From assembly GCF_001483755.1 (NCBI RefSeq), contig NZ_LQBK01000021.1:1-58013 (forward strand): a stretch of 58,013 bases of DNA, read 5' to 3'. Position numbers and translations under genes: made by a program. This document shows, piece after piece, positions 23,813 through 32,783 of the stretch (positions are counted from its first letter, which is position 1; each line of letters begins with the position of its first letter). Source of the stretch: Kocuria rosea subsp. polaris (lineage in GTDB: Bacteria; Actinomycetota; Actinomycetes; Actinomycetales; Micrococcaceae). The notes under the pieces were generated by a model. It did no database searches and was not told where the DNA came from. It saw only the letters and a list, made by a program, of their open reading frames with translations.

Positions 23813-25039
23813 TCAGGCGGCGTCCGGCACACCGGCGCACAGGCCGTCCCGCTCCCGGGCGCCGGCGGCCGCAAGAGCCGCGCGCACGGTGCCGAAGTTC
23901 GCGGCGGTCTCGGCCACGGCGCCGTCCACGGTGGAGGTCGCGTCCAGCTCCGCGGCGGCGTGCAGCCGGGCCAGCGTGCCGTGCAGGTGGACGCTGCGCA
24001 GCACCGGCACCCACTGGCCGTGCCCCGCGGCGTCGGTCCAGCCCACGAGCCCCGCGAAGGCGCCGCGGGGGCGCGGCTCGAGCTCACGGATCAGGGACAT
24101 GGCCTCCCGGCCCGGGGTGCCGACGGCAGCACGGTGCAGCGCCACCGCGGCGTGCAGCGCACTGGTGCCCCGGTGCAGCCGGCCGGTGAGGCGGGTCGCG
24201 AGATGCCAGGCGGCGTCGGTGCCCAGCACGCTGGGCTGCGCAGGCACGTGCAGCGACGCGGCGTACGGTGCCAGGCCGCGGGCCAGGTGCTCGACGACGT
24301 GCTGGTGCCGCCGGCGCGCGGCGGGGGAGCGCAGCAGGGACTGCTGAGCGGCCGCGTCGCCCGAGACCGTGGGGTGGCGCGCGGCGCAGCCGGTGTGGGG
24401 GTGGGCGGCGAAACCGACCGGGCCCACCTCGGCCGTGAGCTCCGGGCCCGCTCCGAGGACTGCGCCGCCGTCCCGGGGCCGCACCAGGAAGGCGTGGCCG
24501 CCCGCGGCGCGGGCCACGAGCTCCTCCCACAGCCGGTCCAGGTCCACGGGGGCGGGCAGCTCCAGGTCCAGGGCGCGGGCCAGCACCAGGTGCTGCGCGG
24601 CGCCGCGGCCGATCCGGTCGAGGGCCTCGGCGAGCGCCTCGCGGTGGTCCGCGTCCGGCGCCGGGACGGAGGGTGCGAGCTGCCGGACCAGGGGCACCGA
24701 GGACTCCGGCGCCGGCCGGGGTGACCAGACGGGCCGCTCGGCGAGGAACAGGTCGGCCGGCTCGTCCGGGTCGAAGGGGACGGTTCCGCACAGCACCGGC
24801 CCCGTGGCGCGGCGGGCGCCGGAGTCGAACGCCTCGCAGGTGGCCTCGCCCAGGCGGGCCAGCGCCGCCTCGATGCCGCTGCCGGTGATCGGGGCGGCGG
24901 GCAGCGTCCGGTCCCGCCGCGCGAAGAGGACCCCACGGCGGCCCGCGAGCACGAGGTCGCTGTCGAGGCCCGCAGCCGGTGCGGTCTCCGGGGGGAGGGG
25001 GGCGAGCGCCACGGCGGGAGGCGTCGTGCCACGGGTCAT
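23813..25039 (-). CDS. Isochorismate synthase family protein with degenerate active site
   Basis: The 408-residue protein aligns along its length with EntC/DhbC/MenF isochorismate synthases: GAGPELTAEVG, HVVEHLARGLAPY, AWHLATRLTGRL, LIRELEPRPRGAFAGLVGW and the C-terminal AVAETAANF. Compared with E. coli EntC (numbering from memory), the general base Lys147 position reads QHLVLAR (His), the Mg ligand Glu241 position reads RRHQH (Gln) and the Glu376 position reads GHGQW (Gln). The HPTPA motif is replaced by HRAAV and PLAGS by PHTGC. The acid in the PEL motif remains. It is thus probably not a normal isochorismate synthase. The start ATG and promoter are a copy of the siderophore-binding-protein promoter with an iron box. 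Confidence 0.75.
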   Translation of the reverse strand: MTRGTTPPAVALAPLPPETAPAAGLDSDLVLAGRRGVLFARRDRTLPAAPITGSGIEAALARLGEATCEAFDSGARRATGPVLCGTVPFDPDEPADLFLAERPVWSPRPAPESSVPLVRQLAPSVPAPDADHREALAEALDRIGRGAAQHLVLARALDLELPAPVDLDRLWEELVARAAGGHAFLVRPRDGGAVLGAGPELTAEVGPVGFAAHPHTGCAARHPTVSGDAAAQQSLLRSPAARRRHQHVVEHLARGLAPYAASLHVPAQPSVLGTDAAWHLATRLTGRLHRGTSALHAAVALHRAAVGTPGREAMSLIRELEPRPRGAFAGLVGWTDAAGHGQWVPVLRSVHLHGTLARLHAAAELDATSTVDGAVAETAANFGTVRAALAAAGARERDGLCAGVPDAA

Positions 25040-25150
25040 GCGCGGGGCCTTCGGTCGGGCGGATGGGGGCAGGTGAGGTGAGCCTTACCTGGTGGTGGAG
25101 GGAACTGTAGCAGGTCGATCCGGATTAGCTGACACATCCCTGCCCTAATT
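25037..25150. repeat. Copy 2 of the duplicated iron-regulated promoter block
   Basis: This segment is homologous to 19577-19690, from the minus-strand ATG through the -10 TACAGT to the ACACATCCCTG block. In copy 1 the plus side leads to a permease gene. In copy 2 the plus side faces only the 3' end of a convergent MFS gene, so one half of the divergent promoter appears orphaned. Confidence 0.85.
25074..25092. promoter_or_regulatory. IdeR/DtxR-type iron box of the isochorismate-synthase-like gene
   Basis: TGAGGTGAGCCTTACCTGG is a near-palindromic 19-bp box equivalent to the one at 19616-19634. It lies between the TACAGT -10 and the start codon on the minus strand, so iron should repress this gene. 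Confidence 0.8.
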
Positions 25151-25234
25151 CCCGCGAAGGTGTGCGTCGGCCGGCGTGCTCGGCGCCGCGGCCGTCCCGC
25201 GCACGGGTCCTGCCGACAGGTCCTGCGGCTCCGC

Positions 25235-25266
25235 GCGCCCCGTCGAGGAGCCCGAGGACGGGGCGC
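25235..25266 (-). terminator. Hairpin just after the CynX-type MFS gene
   Basis: GCGCCCCGTC (25235-25244) pairs exactly with GACGGGGCGC (25257-25266) across a 12-nt loop, 4 bp beyond the MFS stop codon on the minus strand. Confidence 0.65.
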
Positions 25267-25270
25267 ACCC

Positions 25271-26488
25271 CTACCGGGAACGGTCCTGGGACTCCCGGAC
25301 GGCCAGGAGGCCGCCGGCCAGGAACGCCACCGTGGCACCGAGGACGACCAGCAGGGGGACGGTCCAGCCCCCGGTGCCGGAGTTCAGTGCGCCGATCAGG
25401 GGTGGACCGACGGTCGCGGCCAGGTACCCGCTGCCCTGGATGCGGGCGGAGGTCCCCGCGGCCTCGGCGTCGGAGCGCACGATGCGCGCGACGATGGAGA
25501 AGATCGTGGTGAAGCCCCCGCCCTGGGCGATGCCGCCGACAGCGGACCACAGGAGATAGCCGTCGGGGGCGAGCAGCAGCCCGACGGGCAGCGCGATCCA
25601 CAGCCCTCCGACGAGGACCACCGGCGTCCACGCCGGGGCCCGGTCGGCCAGCAGGGGCACCCCCAGGGCGCCGGCGATGGCGGCGACCTGGAACAGGGAA
25701 GCGCTGGCTCCGGAGGCGGCCAGGCTCAGCCCCCGGGTGTCGGCCAGCAGGGTGGGCAGCCAGGCGGTGATGGAGTAGTAGGAGAAGGCCTGCCCGCAGA
25801 AGGCGAACGTCAGCCACCAGCCGACGCGCCGGATCTGGGCGGCGCCCCGGGCCTGCCTCAGCGCTCCGGTGGCCGTGCTGGGTTCGGTGGGGGTGGGGGC
25901 CGCGGGGGGTGCGCCGGTCCGGCGGCGCGCCACGACCAGCCAGAAGACCAGGGCCACCACGGTCAGGGTGCCCCAGGCGACCAGGGCCCAGCGCCAGCCG
26001 ACCGCCGCAGCCAGCGGTGCGGTGCCCAGGGCGGTGATCATGGACCCGACGTTGAGGGCGGCGGTGTAGGCGGCGGTCACCGTGGGGATCCGGCGCCAAG
26101 GGACGTCGCGGCGGATGATCACCGGGACCACGATGTTGCCCACGGCGATCGCGGCGCCGATGACCACGGCGCCGGCCAGGACCACCGCGGTGGGGCCCGC
26201 CGAGCGGATCACGGTCCCGGCCAGCACGCCGCTCAGGCACGCCAGGACGGCAGCCTCGGGCCCGAAGCGTCCGATCAGCTTGGAGGCCAGCGGGGTGACC
26301 AGGGCGAAGAGCAGCACCGGCAGGCCCGTGAGCAGGCCCGCGGTCGCCGCCGAGAGACCCAGCTCGGACTGGATCTGCGTGATCACCGGCGTCGGGGCGA
26401 TGATCGGCCCGCGCAGGCTCAGCGCGACGAGCACGATGCCGACGACGACCCACGGCAGGGCGCGCGGCGTCAAAGTGCGCGAGGTCAT
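25271..26488 (-). CDS. MFS transporter, CynX/NimT-like family
   Basis: The 405-residue protein has 12 transmembrane helices. The N-terminal motif LVALSLRGPIIAPTPVITQIQ and the helix TAGLLTGLPVLLFALVTPLASKL are typical of CynX/NimT (cyanate/2-nitroimidazole) transporters. The family mostly exports or imports small anionic or nitro compounds; the substrate here is unknown. It is divergent from the PTS operon across 296 bp that contain no other gene. A hairpin terminator follows its stop codon. Confidence 0.85.
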   Translation of the reverse strand: MTSRTLTPRALPWVVVGIVLVALSLRGPIIAPTPVITQIQSELGLSAATAGLLTGLPVLLFALVTPLASKLIGRFGPEAAVLACLSGVLAGTVIRSAGPTAVVLAGAVVIGAAIAVGNIVVPVIIRRDVPWRRIPTVTAAYTAALNVGSMITALGTAPLAAAVGWRWALVAWGTLTVVALVFWLVVARRRTGAPPAAPTPTEPSTATGALRQARGAAQIRRVGWWLTFAFCGQAFSYYSITAWLPTLLADTRGLSLAASGASASLFQVAAIAGALGVPLLADRAPAWTPVVLVGGLWIALPVGLLLAPDGYLLWSAVGGIAQGGGFTTIFSIVARIVRSDAEAAGTSARIQGSGYLAATVGPPLIGALNSGTGGWTVPLLVVLGATVAFLAGGLLAVRESQDRSR

Positions 26489-26745
26489 CTCAGCGGCCCC
26501 GGACGGAGTGGGGCTGCGGGGACCGGCGGGCGGTGCGGTGCGCGGCGGTCTCCGGGCACGACTGGGACGGGATGCTCATGGCGGCTCCTGGGACAGGACG
26601 AGGCGTGGCGTGGGCGCGGAGGCGCTTCCGGTGGCCTCCTGCCGGTGGAGCAGGTGCCACTGCCAGCCTGCCAGATCCCGATCGGGGCACATGCCTCGGG
26701 CGAGCGCGAACGACGTATATCGTCCATGGAAGATCTACAAAGATA

Positions 26746-26787
26746 ACTACTGTGTAGTATGTCAAGTACGCTACGATATGTTTCATG
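26746..26787 (+). promoter_or_regulatory. AT-rich leaderless promoter and palindrome before the PTS operon
   Basis: ACTAC-TGT-GTAGT (26746-26758) is a perfect 5-3-5 palindrome in a strikingly AT-rich stretch. TACGAT (26772-26777) ends 7 nt before ATG 26785 and there is no ribosome-binding site, so the message is probably leaderless. No clear -35 is seen; the palindrome occupies that position, which would suit an activator or a repressor. The rest of the 26489-26784 gap shows no gene. Confidence 0.6.
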
Positions 26788-27630
26788 TCTGAGATCAGCC
26801 GCTTGTTGGACCTCGAATCCATCTGTCTGGACGAAGCGGCCGGGGACTGGCGCACCGCCATCGCCCTGGCCGGTCAGGTGCTCGAGCGGCAGGGCGCCAT
26901 CACCGCCGAGTACACCCAGGCCATGATCACGAGCGTCGAGGAGAAGGGGCCCTACATCGTGGTGGCGCCGGGCTTCGCCTTCGCCCACGCCCGGCCCTCG
27001 GAGGCCGTGCACCGCACGGCCATGTCCTGGGTCCGGCTCGCCCAGCCCGTGGAGTTCGGGCACGCGGCGAACGACCCCGTGACCCTCGTCGTCGCCCTCT
27101 CCGCGAAGGACAAGAAGGATCACCTGCAGGCCATGCGCACGCTGGCCACGCTGCTGGGCTCGCCGGAGACCCGGACCGCCCTGGACACCGCCGCGACGCC
27201 CGAGGAGGTGCTCGCCGTGCTGACCCAGGAGGCCCCGGCGGCGCCCGCCCGGGACTCGACGGCGGAGGCGCCCACCCACGACTCGACGGCGGAGGCGCCC
27301 GCCGTCGAACCGGCGGGGGAGCGGAACGGGGGCGGCCCGGACAGCCGCAACAAGATCCTGACCGTGTGCGGCAACGGCCTCGGCACCAGCCTGTTCCTGA
27401 AGAACACCCTGGAGCAGGTGCTCGACCGCTGGGGCTGGAGCAAGTACCTCACGGTCGAGGCCACTGACACCATCTCCGCGCGCGGCAAGGCCAAGGAGAC
27501 CGACCTGATCCTCACCTCCGGGGAAATCGCCCGCACCCTCGGGGACGTCGGCGTCCCCGTGAAGGTGATCGAGAACTTCACCAGCACCTCCGAGCTCGAC
27601 GCCGCCCTGCGCGAGCTCTACGACGTCTGA
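26785..27630 (+). CDS. PTS ascorbate-type IIA-IIB fusion protein
   Basis: The 281-residue cytosolic protein has an N-terminal EIIA domain of the mannitol/fructose/ascorbate type (about residues 1-150; phospho-His in PGFAFAHARPSE). A Ser/Pro/Glu-rich linker (about 150-185) with a repeated DSTAEAP unit follows. The C-terminal EIIB domain of the ascorbate type begins with KILTVCGNGLGTSLF, where the cysteine is the phosphorylation site. It relays phosphate from HPr to the sugar taken up by the downstream IIC. Fusion of IIA and IIB is an arrangement seen in some actinobacteria. No sugar-catabolic gene accompanies it, so the substrate is uncertain. Confidence 0.9.
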   Translation: MSEISRLLDLESICLDEAAGDWRTAIALAGQVLERQGAITAEYTQAMITSVEEKGPYIVVAPGFAFAHARPSEAVHRTAMSWVRLAQPVEFGHAANDPVTLVVALSAKDKKDHLQAMRTLATLLGSPETRTALDTAATPEEVLAVLTQEAPAAPARDSTAEAPTHDSTAEAPAVEPAGERNGGGPDSRNKILTVCGNGLGTSLFLKNTLEQVLDRWGWSKYLTVEATDTISARGKAKETDLILTSGEIARTLGDVGVPVKVIENFTSTSELDAALRELYDV

Positions 27631-27643
27631 AGGCAGGCACCCC

Positions 27644-29191
27644 GTGAACTGGCTCGTCAGCATTCCCGAGTTCCTGGTCAGCGAGATCCTCGCCGTCCCG
27701 GCGTTCCTGATCGGCATCATCACCGCCGTGGGCCTGGCCGCCCTGCGCAAGAGCACCGGCCAGATCATCGGCGGCGCCATCAAAGCGACGCTGGGCTTCC
27801 TCCTGATCGGCGCCGGGGCCACCCTCGTGGTGGCCTCCCTGGAGCCCTTGGGCGCCATGATCCTGGGCGCCACCGGCGCCCAGGGCGTGATCCCCACCAA
27901 CGAGGCCATCGCCGGGATCGCCCAGGCCGAGTACGGCGCCCAGGTCGCCTGGCTGATGATCCTCGGCTTCGCCGTCAGCCTGGTGCTCGCCCGCTTCACC
28001 CCGCTGCGCTACGTCTTCCTCACCGGCCACCACGTCCTGTTCATGGCTACGATGCTGACCATCATCCTGGCCACCGCCGGCTACGACGCCTGGGTGACCG
28101 TGTCGCTGGGCGCCCTGCTCCTGGGCATCCTGATGGTCTCGCTCCCGGCGCTCGCCCACCCGTGGACCCGCCGGATCACCGGCGACGACAGCGTGGCCAT
28201 CGGCCACTTCGGGACCGCCGGGTACATCGCCGCCGGCGCCGTCGGGCAGGTGGTGGGCAAGAAGAGCCGGTCCACCGAGGACACGAAGCTGCCGGAGGGC
28301 CTGCGCTTCCTGCGCGACTCCATGGTGGCCACCGCGCTGTCCATGGCGCTGATGTACGTGGTCCTCGCCGTGCTCTTCCTGGTCCGAGCCGGCACCGAGG
28401 AGGCCTTCACCGCGTTCGACGGCGGCGCCACCGGCGTGGGCAATTACATCATGATGTCCATCACCCAGGGCCTGCAGTTCGGCGTGGCCGTGGCCGTCAT
28501 CCTCTTCGGCGTGCGCACCATCCTCGGCGAGCTCGTCCCGGCCTTCCAGGGCATCGCCGCGAAGGTCGTCCCCGGCGCCATCCCGGCCCTCGACGCGCCC
28601 ATCGTCTTCCCGTACGCGCAGAACGCCGTGCTCCTGGGCTTCATCTCCAGTTTCGTGGGCGGGCTGATCGGGCTCCTCGTGCTGTCCGTGTGGCTCAACC
28701 CCGCCCTCGGCATCGCGCTGATCCTGCCCGGCCTGGTGCCGCACTTCTTCACCGGCGGCGCGGCCGGTGTCTACGGCAACGCCACCGGCGGGCGCCGTGG
28801 CGCCCTCGCCGGCGGGTTCGTCAACGGCCTGATCATCACGTTCCTGCCCGCGTTCCTGCTCTCGGTCCTGGGGACCTTCGGCTCCGAGAACACCACCTTC
28901 GGGGACGCCGACTTCGGGTGGTTCGGCATCGCCGTGGGCTCCGCCGCCAAGATCGGGTCCGTCGGCGGCATCGTGCTCATCGCGCTCATCGGCTTCGGCC
29001 TGCTCGCACTGGCCGTGCTCGTGCAGCGCAAGGTGGTCGACGCACACTGGGACCCGTCCCCCGGCCGCGCCTGGCCTGGGAATGCGGCCGGCGAGGAGAC
29101 CGCGGCGGCCCAGGCGGCGAGCCCTTCCCGGGTGTTCCCCAAGATCGCCCCGCCGAAGGGTGCGCCCGCTCCGCCGCCGCCGCCCAGCTGA
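27644..29191 (+). CDS. PTS ascorbate-type IIC permease (UlaA/SgaT family)
   Basis: The 515-residue multipass protein starts at a GTG 13 bp after the IIAB gene with AAGGCAGG upstream. It matches SgaT/UlaA: FLIGIITAVGLAALRKSTGQ, GVIPTNEAIAG, LTGHHVLFMATMLTIIL, FGTAGYIAAGAVGQ and PHFFTGGAAGVYGNATGGRRG. It is the membrane channel for ascorbate or a related sugar acid. The C-terminal 45 residues are a Pro/Ala-rich cytoplasmic tail ending in a poly-Pro stretch. It ends convergently with the PLP enzyme gene. Confidence 0.9.
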   Translation: MNWLVSIPEFLVSEILAVPAFLIGIITAVGLAALRKSTGQIIGGAIKATLGFLLIGAGATLVVASLEPLGAMILGATGAQGVIPTNEAIAGIAQAEYGAQVAWLMILGFAVSLVLARFTPLRYVFLTGHHVLFMATMLTIILATAGYDAWVTVSLGALLLGILMVSLPALAHPWTRRITGDDSVAIGHFGTAGYIAAGAVGQVVGKKSRSTEDTKLPEGLRFLRDSMVATALSMALMYVVLAVLFLVRAGTEEAFTAFDGGATGVGNYIMMSITQGLQFGVAVAVILFGVRTILGELVPAFQGIAAKVVPGAIPALDAPIVFPYAQNAVLLGFISSFVGGLIGLLVLSVWLNPALGIALILPGLVPHFFTGGAAGVYGNATGGRRGALAGGFVNGLIITFLPAFLLSVLGTFGSENTTFGDADFGWFGIAVGSAAKIGSVGGIVLIALIGFGLLALAVLVQRKVVDAHWDPSPGRAWPGNAAGEETAAAQAASPSRVFPKIAPPKGAPAPPPPPS

Positions 29192-29262
29192 CAGGGCTGC
29201 CCGCCGCCTGACACGGCTCACCGGTCCGGCGCGTCGGGGATGGCACGCCGGCGGCGGCGGGG

Positions 29263-30393
29263 TCAGGAGTTCTTGCCCCGCGCGGCCACGGTCCAGCGCT
29301 CCAGCAGCGTCCCGCCGCGCACCACGGCCACGTCGTCGACGAGGTTCATGGTGAGGCACACGTGGTTGGGGATCACCCGCAGGCGCTCGCCGAGGGCGGG
29401 CAGCGGGGCGTCCTCGGGCCAGACGACGGTGGCGTGGTGCTCGGACAGGGCCGTGATCCGGGCGTCCGGGTGGTCCATCAGCCGCCCGTACCCGGTGGCC
29501 CAGGCCGGGCGGTCGCTGCCGAGGACCTTGCTGCCGGCGTCGAGGACGACCCGCCGCGGCACGTCGTCCTCGCCACCGCCCCCGGCGCTGCTCGCAGTGC
29601 CGCCCTCGTGCCGGCTGACCACGGTCGCGGCCACGGTCAGGGCGATGTCCTCCGGGGCGCACCGGCCGAGCTCCAGCTGCTGGGCGTCGCCGAAGACGTA
29701 GACCCCCGGCCGCACCTCCGTGGCGGCGGTGCTGTCGGTCAGCAGCGCGCTGGGCGTGGACCCGCCGCTGCGGCGCAGCACCTCGAACCCCGCGGCCTCC
29801 AGCTGCCCGGAGGCCCGGTCCAGGGCCCGCTGCTCCTGCGCGGCGGCCTCGACCGGCATGCCCGGGGCGTAGCTGTGGCCGGGAAAGGTGAAGACGCCCT
29901 CGACGCGCAGCCCGGCCCGGGCCGCGGCGCGGGCGACGTCCGCGGCGGCGTCCGGGTGGACCCCGCTGCGGTGGTGGCCGCTGTCGACCTCCACGAGCAC
30001 GGCGACGTCCCCCGCGGCGTCCCCCAGCTGCTCGCCCATGACGGCGGCCGCCTCGGCCGAGTCCGTCCCCACACTGATCCGGGCGGTGGCGCTCAACCGG
30101 CGCAGACGATCCGCCTGGCGCGGGCCGACCCACAGCGGGTACGCCACGAACAGGTCGCCGGCCCCGTGCGCGGCGAACACTTCGGCCTCCCCGAGCGTGG
30201 CCACGGTCAGCCCGGCCGCGCCCGCGGCGAGCTGCAGCGCCGCGATCTGCGGGACCTTGTGCGTCTTGGCGTGCGGGCGCAGGTGCAGCCCCCGCTCGCG
30301 CACGGCCGCGGCCATCCGCTCGATGTTGTGCTGGAGCACGTCCCGGTCGATCAGGACGTCCGGGGTGTCGACTGCGTCGGGAATGCGGTGCAC
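29263..30393 (-). CDS. D-threonine aldolase / D-serine dehydratase-like PLP enzyme
   Basis: The 376-residue protein has a fold-type III PLP barrel like alanine racemase. The PLP lysine lies in RPHAKTHKVP, followed by LVEVDSGHHRSGV and the phosphate loop of GGSTPS. A C-terminal beta domain contains PNHVCLTMN, whose His and Cys form the metal site of eukaryotic-type D-serine dehydratase and D-threonine aldolase. It would remove or cleave D-hydroxy-amino acids in the cytosol. The start is a GTG with a nearby GAGG. It is monocistronic and convergent with the PTS permease. The exact substrate cannot be told. Confidence 0.85.
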   Translation of the reverse strand: MHRIPDAVDTPDVLIDRDVLQHNIERMAAAVRERGLHLRPHAKTHKVPQIAALQLAAGAAGLTVATLGEAEVFAAHGAGDLFVAYPLWVGPRQADRLRRLSATARISVGTDSAEAAAVMGEQLGDAAGDVAVLVEVDSGHHRSGVHPDAAADVARAAARAGLRVEGVFTFPGHSYAPGMPVEAAAQEQRALDRASGQLEAAGFEVLRRSGGSTPSALLTDSTAATEVRPGVYVFGDAQQLELGRCAPEDIALTVAATVVSRHEGGTASSAGGGGEDDVPRRVVLDAGSKVLGSDRPAWATGYGRLMDHPDARITALSEHHATVVWPEDAPLPALGERLRVIPNHVCLTMNLVDDVAVVRGGTLLERWTVAARGKNS

Positions 30394-30635
30394 GGGGCTC
30401 CTCGCCGGTGGAACGATCTGGTGGGCTGCACCCAGCCTAGGGCCCCTCTTCCCACGGGCGTCCCGGACGGCGGCCGTCGGCCCCTCCGCCGCCGGTCCGG
30501 GCCCGTGCGGTGTTCCAGCACGGGGCGAACGGCCGTCGCGTCATGTTGACGTGGGTTTATGTTCTTCCGGGCATGTTCTGCGGGATCTCTTCTAGTCTGG
30601 ACCGCACGTGACCGACCGATCCCGGAGGCGGCACC

Positions 30636-32726
30636 ATGCCAGCCATCGCCCTGCGCCGACTTCTGCTGTCCGGCACCGCCGTCGTGGTCGTGCTGGCACC
30701 GGCAGCCGCAACAGTCCTTCCCCGGCTCCCCGCCGATCCGGTTCCTGCGGTCGCGGAGCACCCGTCCCCGGGGGTGGGCCACGGCCGGGAGGAGCCCCAG
30801 GGGCAGGCAGACGACGTCGACCCCATTTCCTACGTGGGCGGACCGCAGGTGCTGCGCGACGGTGCGGACGCCGACGGTTCCGCCGGGCGGATCAGCGGCC
30901 ACGTGTTCGACGACAGCAACAGGGACAGCGTCCGGCAGGAGCACGAGGAGGGCCTGGAGGACGTCGCCGTGTCCAACGGCCTGGACGTGGTGCGCACCGA
31001 CCGCCAGGGGTACTGGGAGCTGCCGCTGGCCGAGGGGCAGACCGTGTTCGTCACCAAGCCCGCCGGCTGGGACACCCCGGTCGACGAGACGAACTTCGCC
31101 CGGTTCCACTACCACCACGAGCCCGAGGGCACCGCCCAGGACCTGCGGTTCGGCGGTCTGGCCGCCACGGGGGAGGCCCCCGACGCCCTGAACTTCCCCC
31201 TGGCGCGCAACGAGGACAGCGCTCGCCGGGACCAGACCTGCGGGTTCCTGGGCGACGTGCAGACCTACTCCCACCAGGAGATCGGCTTCGCCCGCACCGG
31301 GCTGGTGCGGGACCTCGCCGCGCGCCAGGACCTGGAGGACTGCGGCCTGCTCCTGCTGGGCGACCTGGCCGGCGGCGACCTGGGGCTGTACCCGCGGCTG
31401 AAGGAAATCCTCTCCGGCGCCGGAGCCCCGATCCGCGCGGTACCGGGCAACCACGACTACGACATCGACTCCACGGACCCCGAGGAGTCCTTCGACACCT
31501 TCAAGCAGCACGTCGGCCCGGAGAACTTCTCCTACGACGTGGGCGAGATGCACGTCGTCGGACTGAACAACCTCTCCTACCCGTGCCGGCCCGAGGAGAA
31601 CGCCGACGGCAGGCACGGCCAGTGCGCCGATCCGGAGAACGACCCCCAGTACAACGGTGTCCTCGGCGAGGAGACCCTGGCCTGGATCGAGGCGGACCTC
31701 GCCACGGTGCCGGAGGACAAGCTCGTGGTCGTCGCCACGCACGTGCCGCTGGTCTCCTACGCCGACTCCTCCAGCACCATGCACCAGACCGACGACGTCA
31801 CCGAGCTCTACGCCCTGCTCGAGGGCCGCGAGGCGATCTCCTTCTCCGGGCACACCCACTCGGTCGAGAACATGACGGCCGGCACCGCTGTGGCCGGGTG
31901 GCAGGAGTCGACGGGCGTCCAGGAGCTGCCCTTCCACCACATCGTGGCCGGCGCCCCGAGCGGCGACTGGTACATCGGCGATCTCGACGTCGACGGCGTG
32001 CCCATGGCGCTGCAGCGGGACGGGGCCCCGCCCGGCTGGTTCTCGCTCGACGTGCACGGCACCGGCTACCGGGAGGACTTCCACGCGATCGGCCGGGACG
32101 GGGACCGGATGGGACTGGCCGTGAACTCCCCGCACTGGCGGGACTGGTACAACACCCTCGCCGCGTGGGGCGAGGCCAACCTGGGCAACTGGGACGCCGT
32201 GCCCCCGGTGAACGTCAACGACCTCGGGGACCCCGGCATGGTCACGGCCGAGGACCTGCGGGGCGGCACCCGGCTGTCCGCCAACGTGTGGAACGGCACC
32301 CGGGAGGCCCGCGTGACCATCTCCGTCGACGGCGGGGAGCCGCTGGAGGCCACCCACACCCAGCCCGGCGCCGGCGAGGAGAAGGCCCAGGGCGCCGAGG
32401 TGGCGGACCCCTACGCGGCCACCCGCCAGCTGATGATCGCCCGCCACGCCTTCGAGTCCACCTCCGGGAACGAGGACGCCCAGGGGTTCCAGGCCTTCTA
32501 CGGGATCCAGGCCGGCCCGGCGGCCCCGCGGCCGGGCTACCACGTCGCCCGGAGCACGACCCATCTCTGGCAGCTCGAGCTCCCGGCCGGCCTGGAGCCC
32601 GGCGTGCACACCGCGGAGGTGACGGCCACGGACCGCCACGGACGCGAGAGCACCGAGTGGCTGACCTTCGAGGTCGTCGAGGAGCGACCGCAGATGTCGT
32701 TCCGCACCGAGGTCTTCGCGGGCTGA
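30636..32726 (+). CDS. Secreted calcineurin-like phosphoesterase with flanking beta domains
   Basis: The 696-residue protein has a Sec signal peptide (LLLSGTAVVVVLAPAAATVLP). An N-terminal SdrD-B/carboxypeptidase-like beta domain follows (GRISGHVFDDSNRDSVRQ, VVRTDRQGYWELPL; about residues 85-180). The metallophosphoesterase core then has GDVQT, LLLGDLAGGD, AVPGNHDYD, ATHVPLV and FSGHTHS, all metal-ligand motifs being present. The C-terminal region (about 430-696) is another beta domain. This is the MetallophosN/Metallophos/MetallophosC layout of extracellular phosphoesterases. ATG with GGAGGCACC upstream. Substrate is not known; phosphate scavenging or envelope processing is plausible. Confidence 0.88.
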   Translation: MPAIALRRLLLSGTAVVVVLAPAAATVLPRLPADPVPAVAEHPSPGVGHGREEPQGQADDVDPISYVGGPQVLRDGADADGSAGRISGHVFDDSNRDSVRQEHEEGLEDVAVSNGLDVVRTDRQGYWELPLAEGQTVFVTKPAGWDTPVDETNFARFHYHHEPEGTAQDLRFGGLAATGEAPDALNFPLARNEDSARRDQTCGFLGDVQTYSHQEIGFARTGLVRDLAARQDLEDCGLLLLGDLAGGDLGLYPRLKEILSGAGAPIRAVPGNHDYDIDSTDPEESFDTFKQHVGPENFSYDVGEMHVVGLNNLSYPCRPEENADGRHGQCADPENDPQYNGVLGEETLAWIEADLATVPEDKLVVVATHVPLVSYADSSSTMHQTDDVTELYALLEGREAISFSGHTHSVENMTAGTAVAGWQESTGVQELPFHHIVAGAPSGDWYIGDLDVDGVPMALQRDGAPPGWFSLDVHGTGYREDFHAIGRDGDRMGLAVNSPHWRDWYNTLAAWGEANLGNWDAVPPVNVNDLGDPGMVTAEDLRGGTRLSANVWNGTREARVTISVDGGEPLEATHTQPGAGEEKAQGAEVADPYAATRQLMIARHAFESTSGNEDAQGFQAFYGIQAGPAAPRPGYHVARSTTHLWQLELPAGLEPGVHTAEVTATDRHGRESTEWLTFEVVEERPQMSFRTEVFAG

Positions 32727-32742
32727 TCCCGTCCCACGGTGC

Positions 32743-32779
32743 GGCGGGCTCCGGCCGATGCGTCCGGCCGGACCCCGCC
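32743..32779. terminator. Hairpin between convergent phosphoesterase and flavoprotein genes
   Basis: GGCGGGCTCCGGCC (32743-32756) pairs with GGCCGGACCCCGCC (32766-32779) with one mismatch and a 9-nt loop. It sits between two convergent stop codons and could serve both strands. Confidence 0.7.
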
Positions 32780-32783
32780 GACG

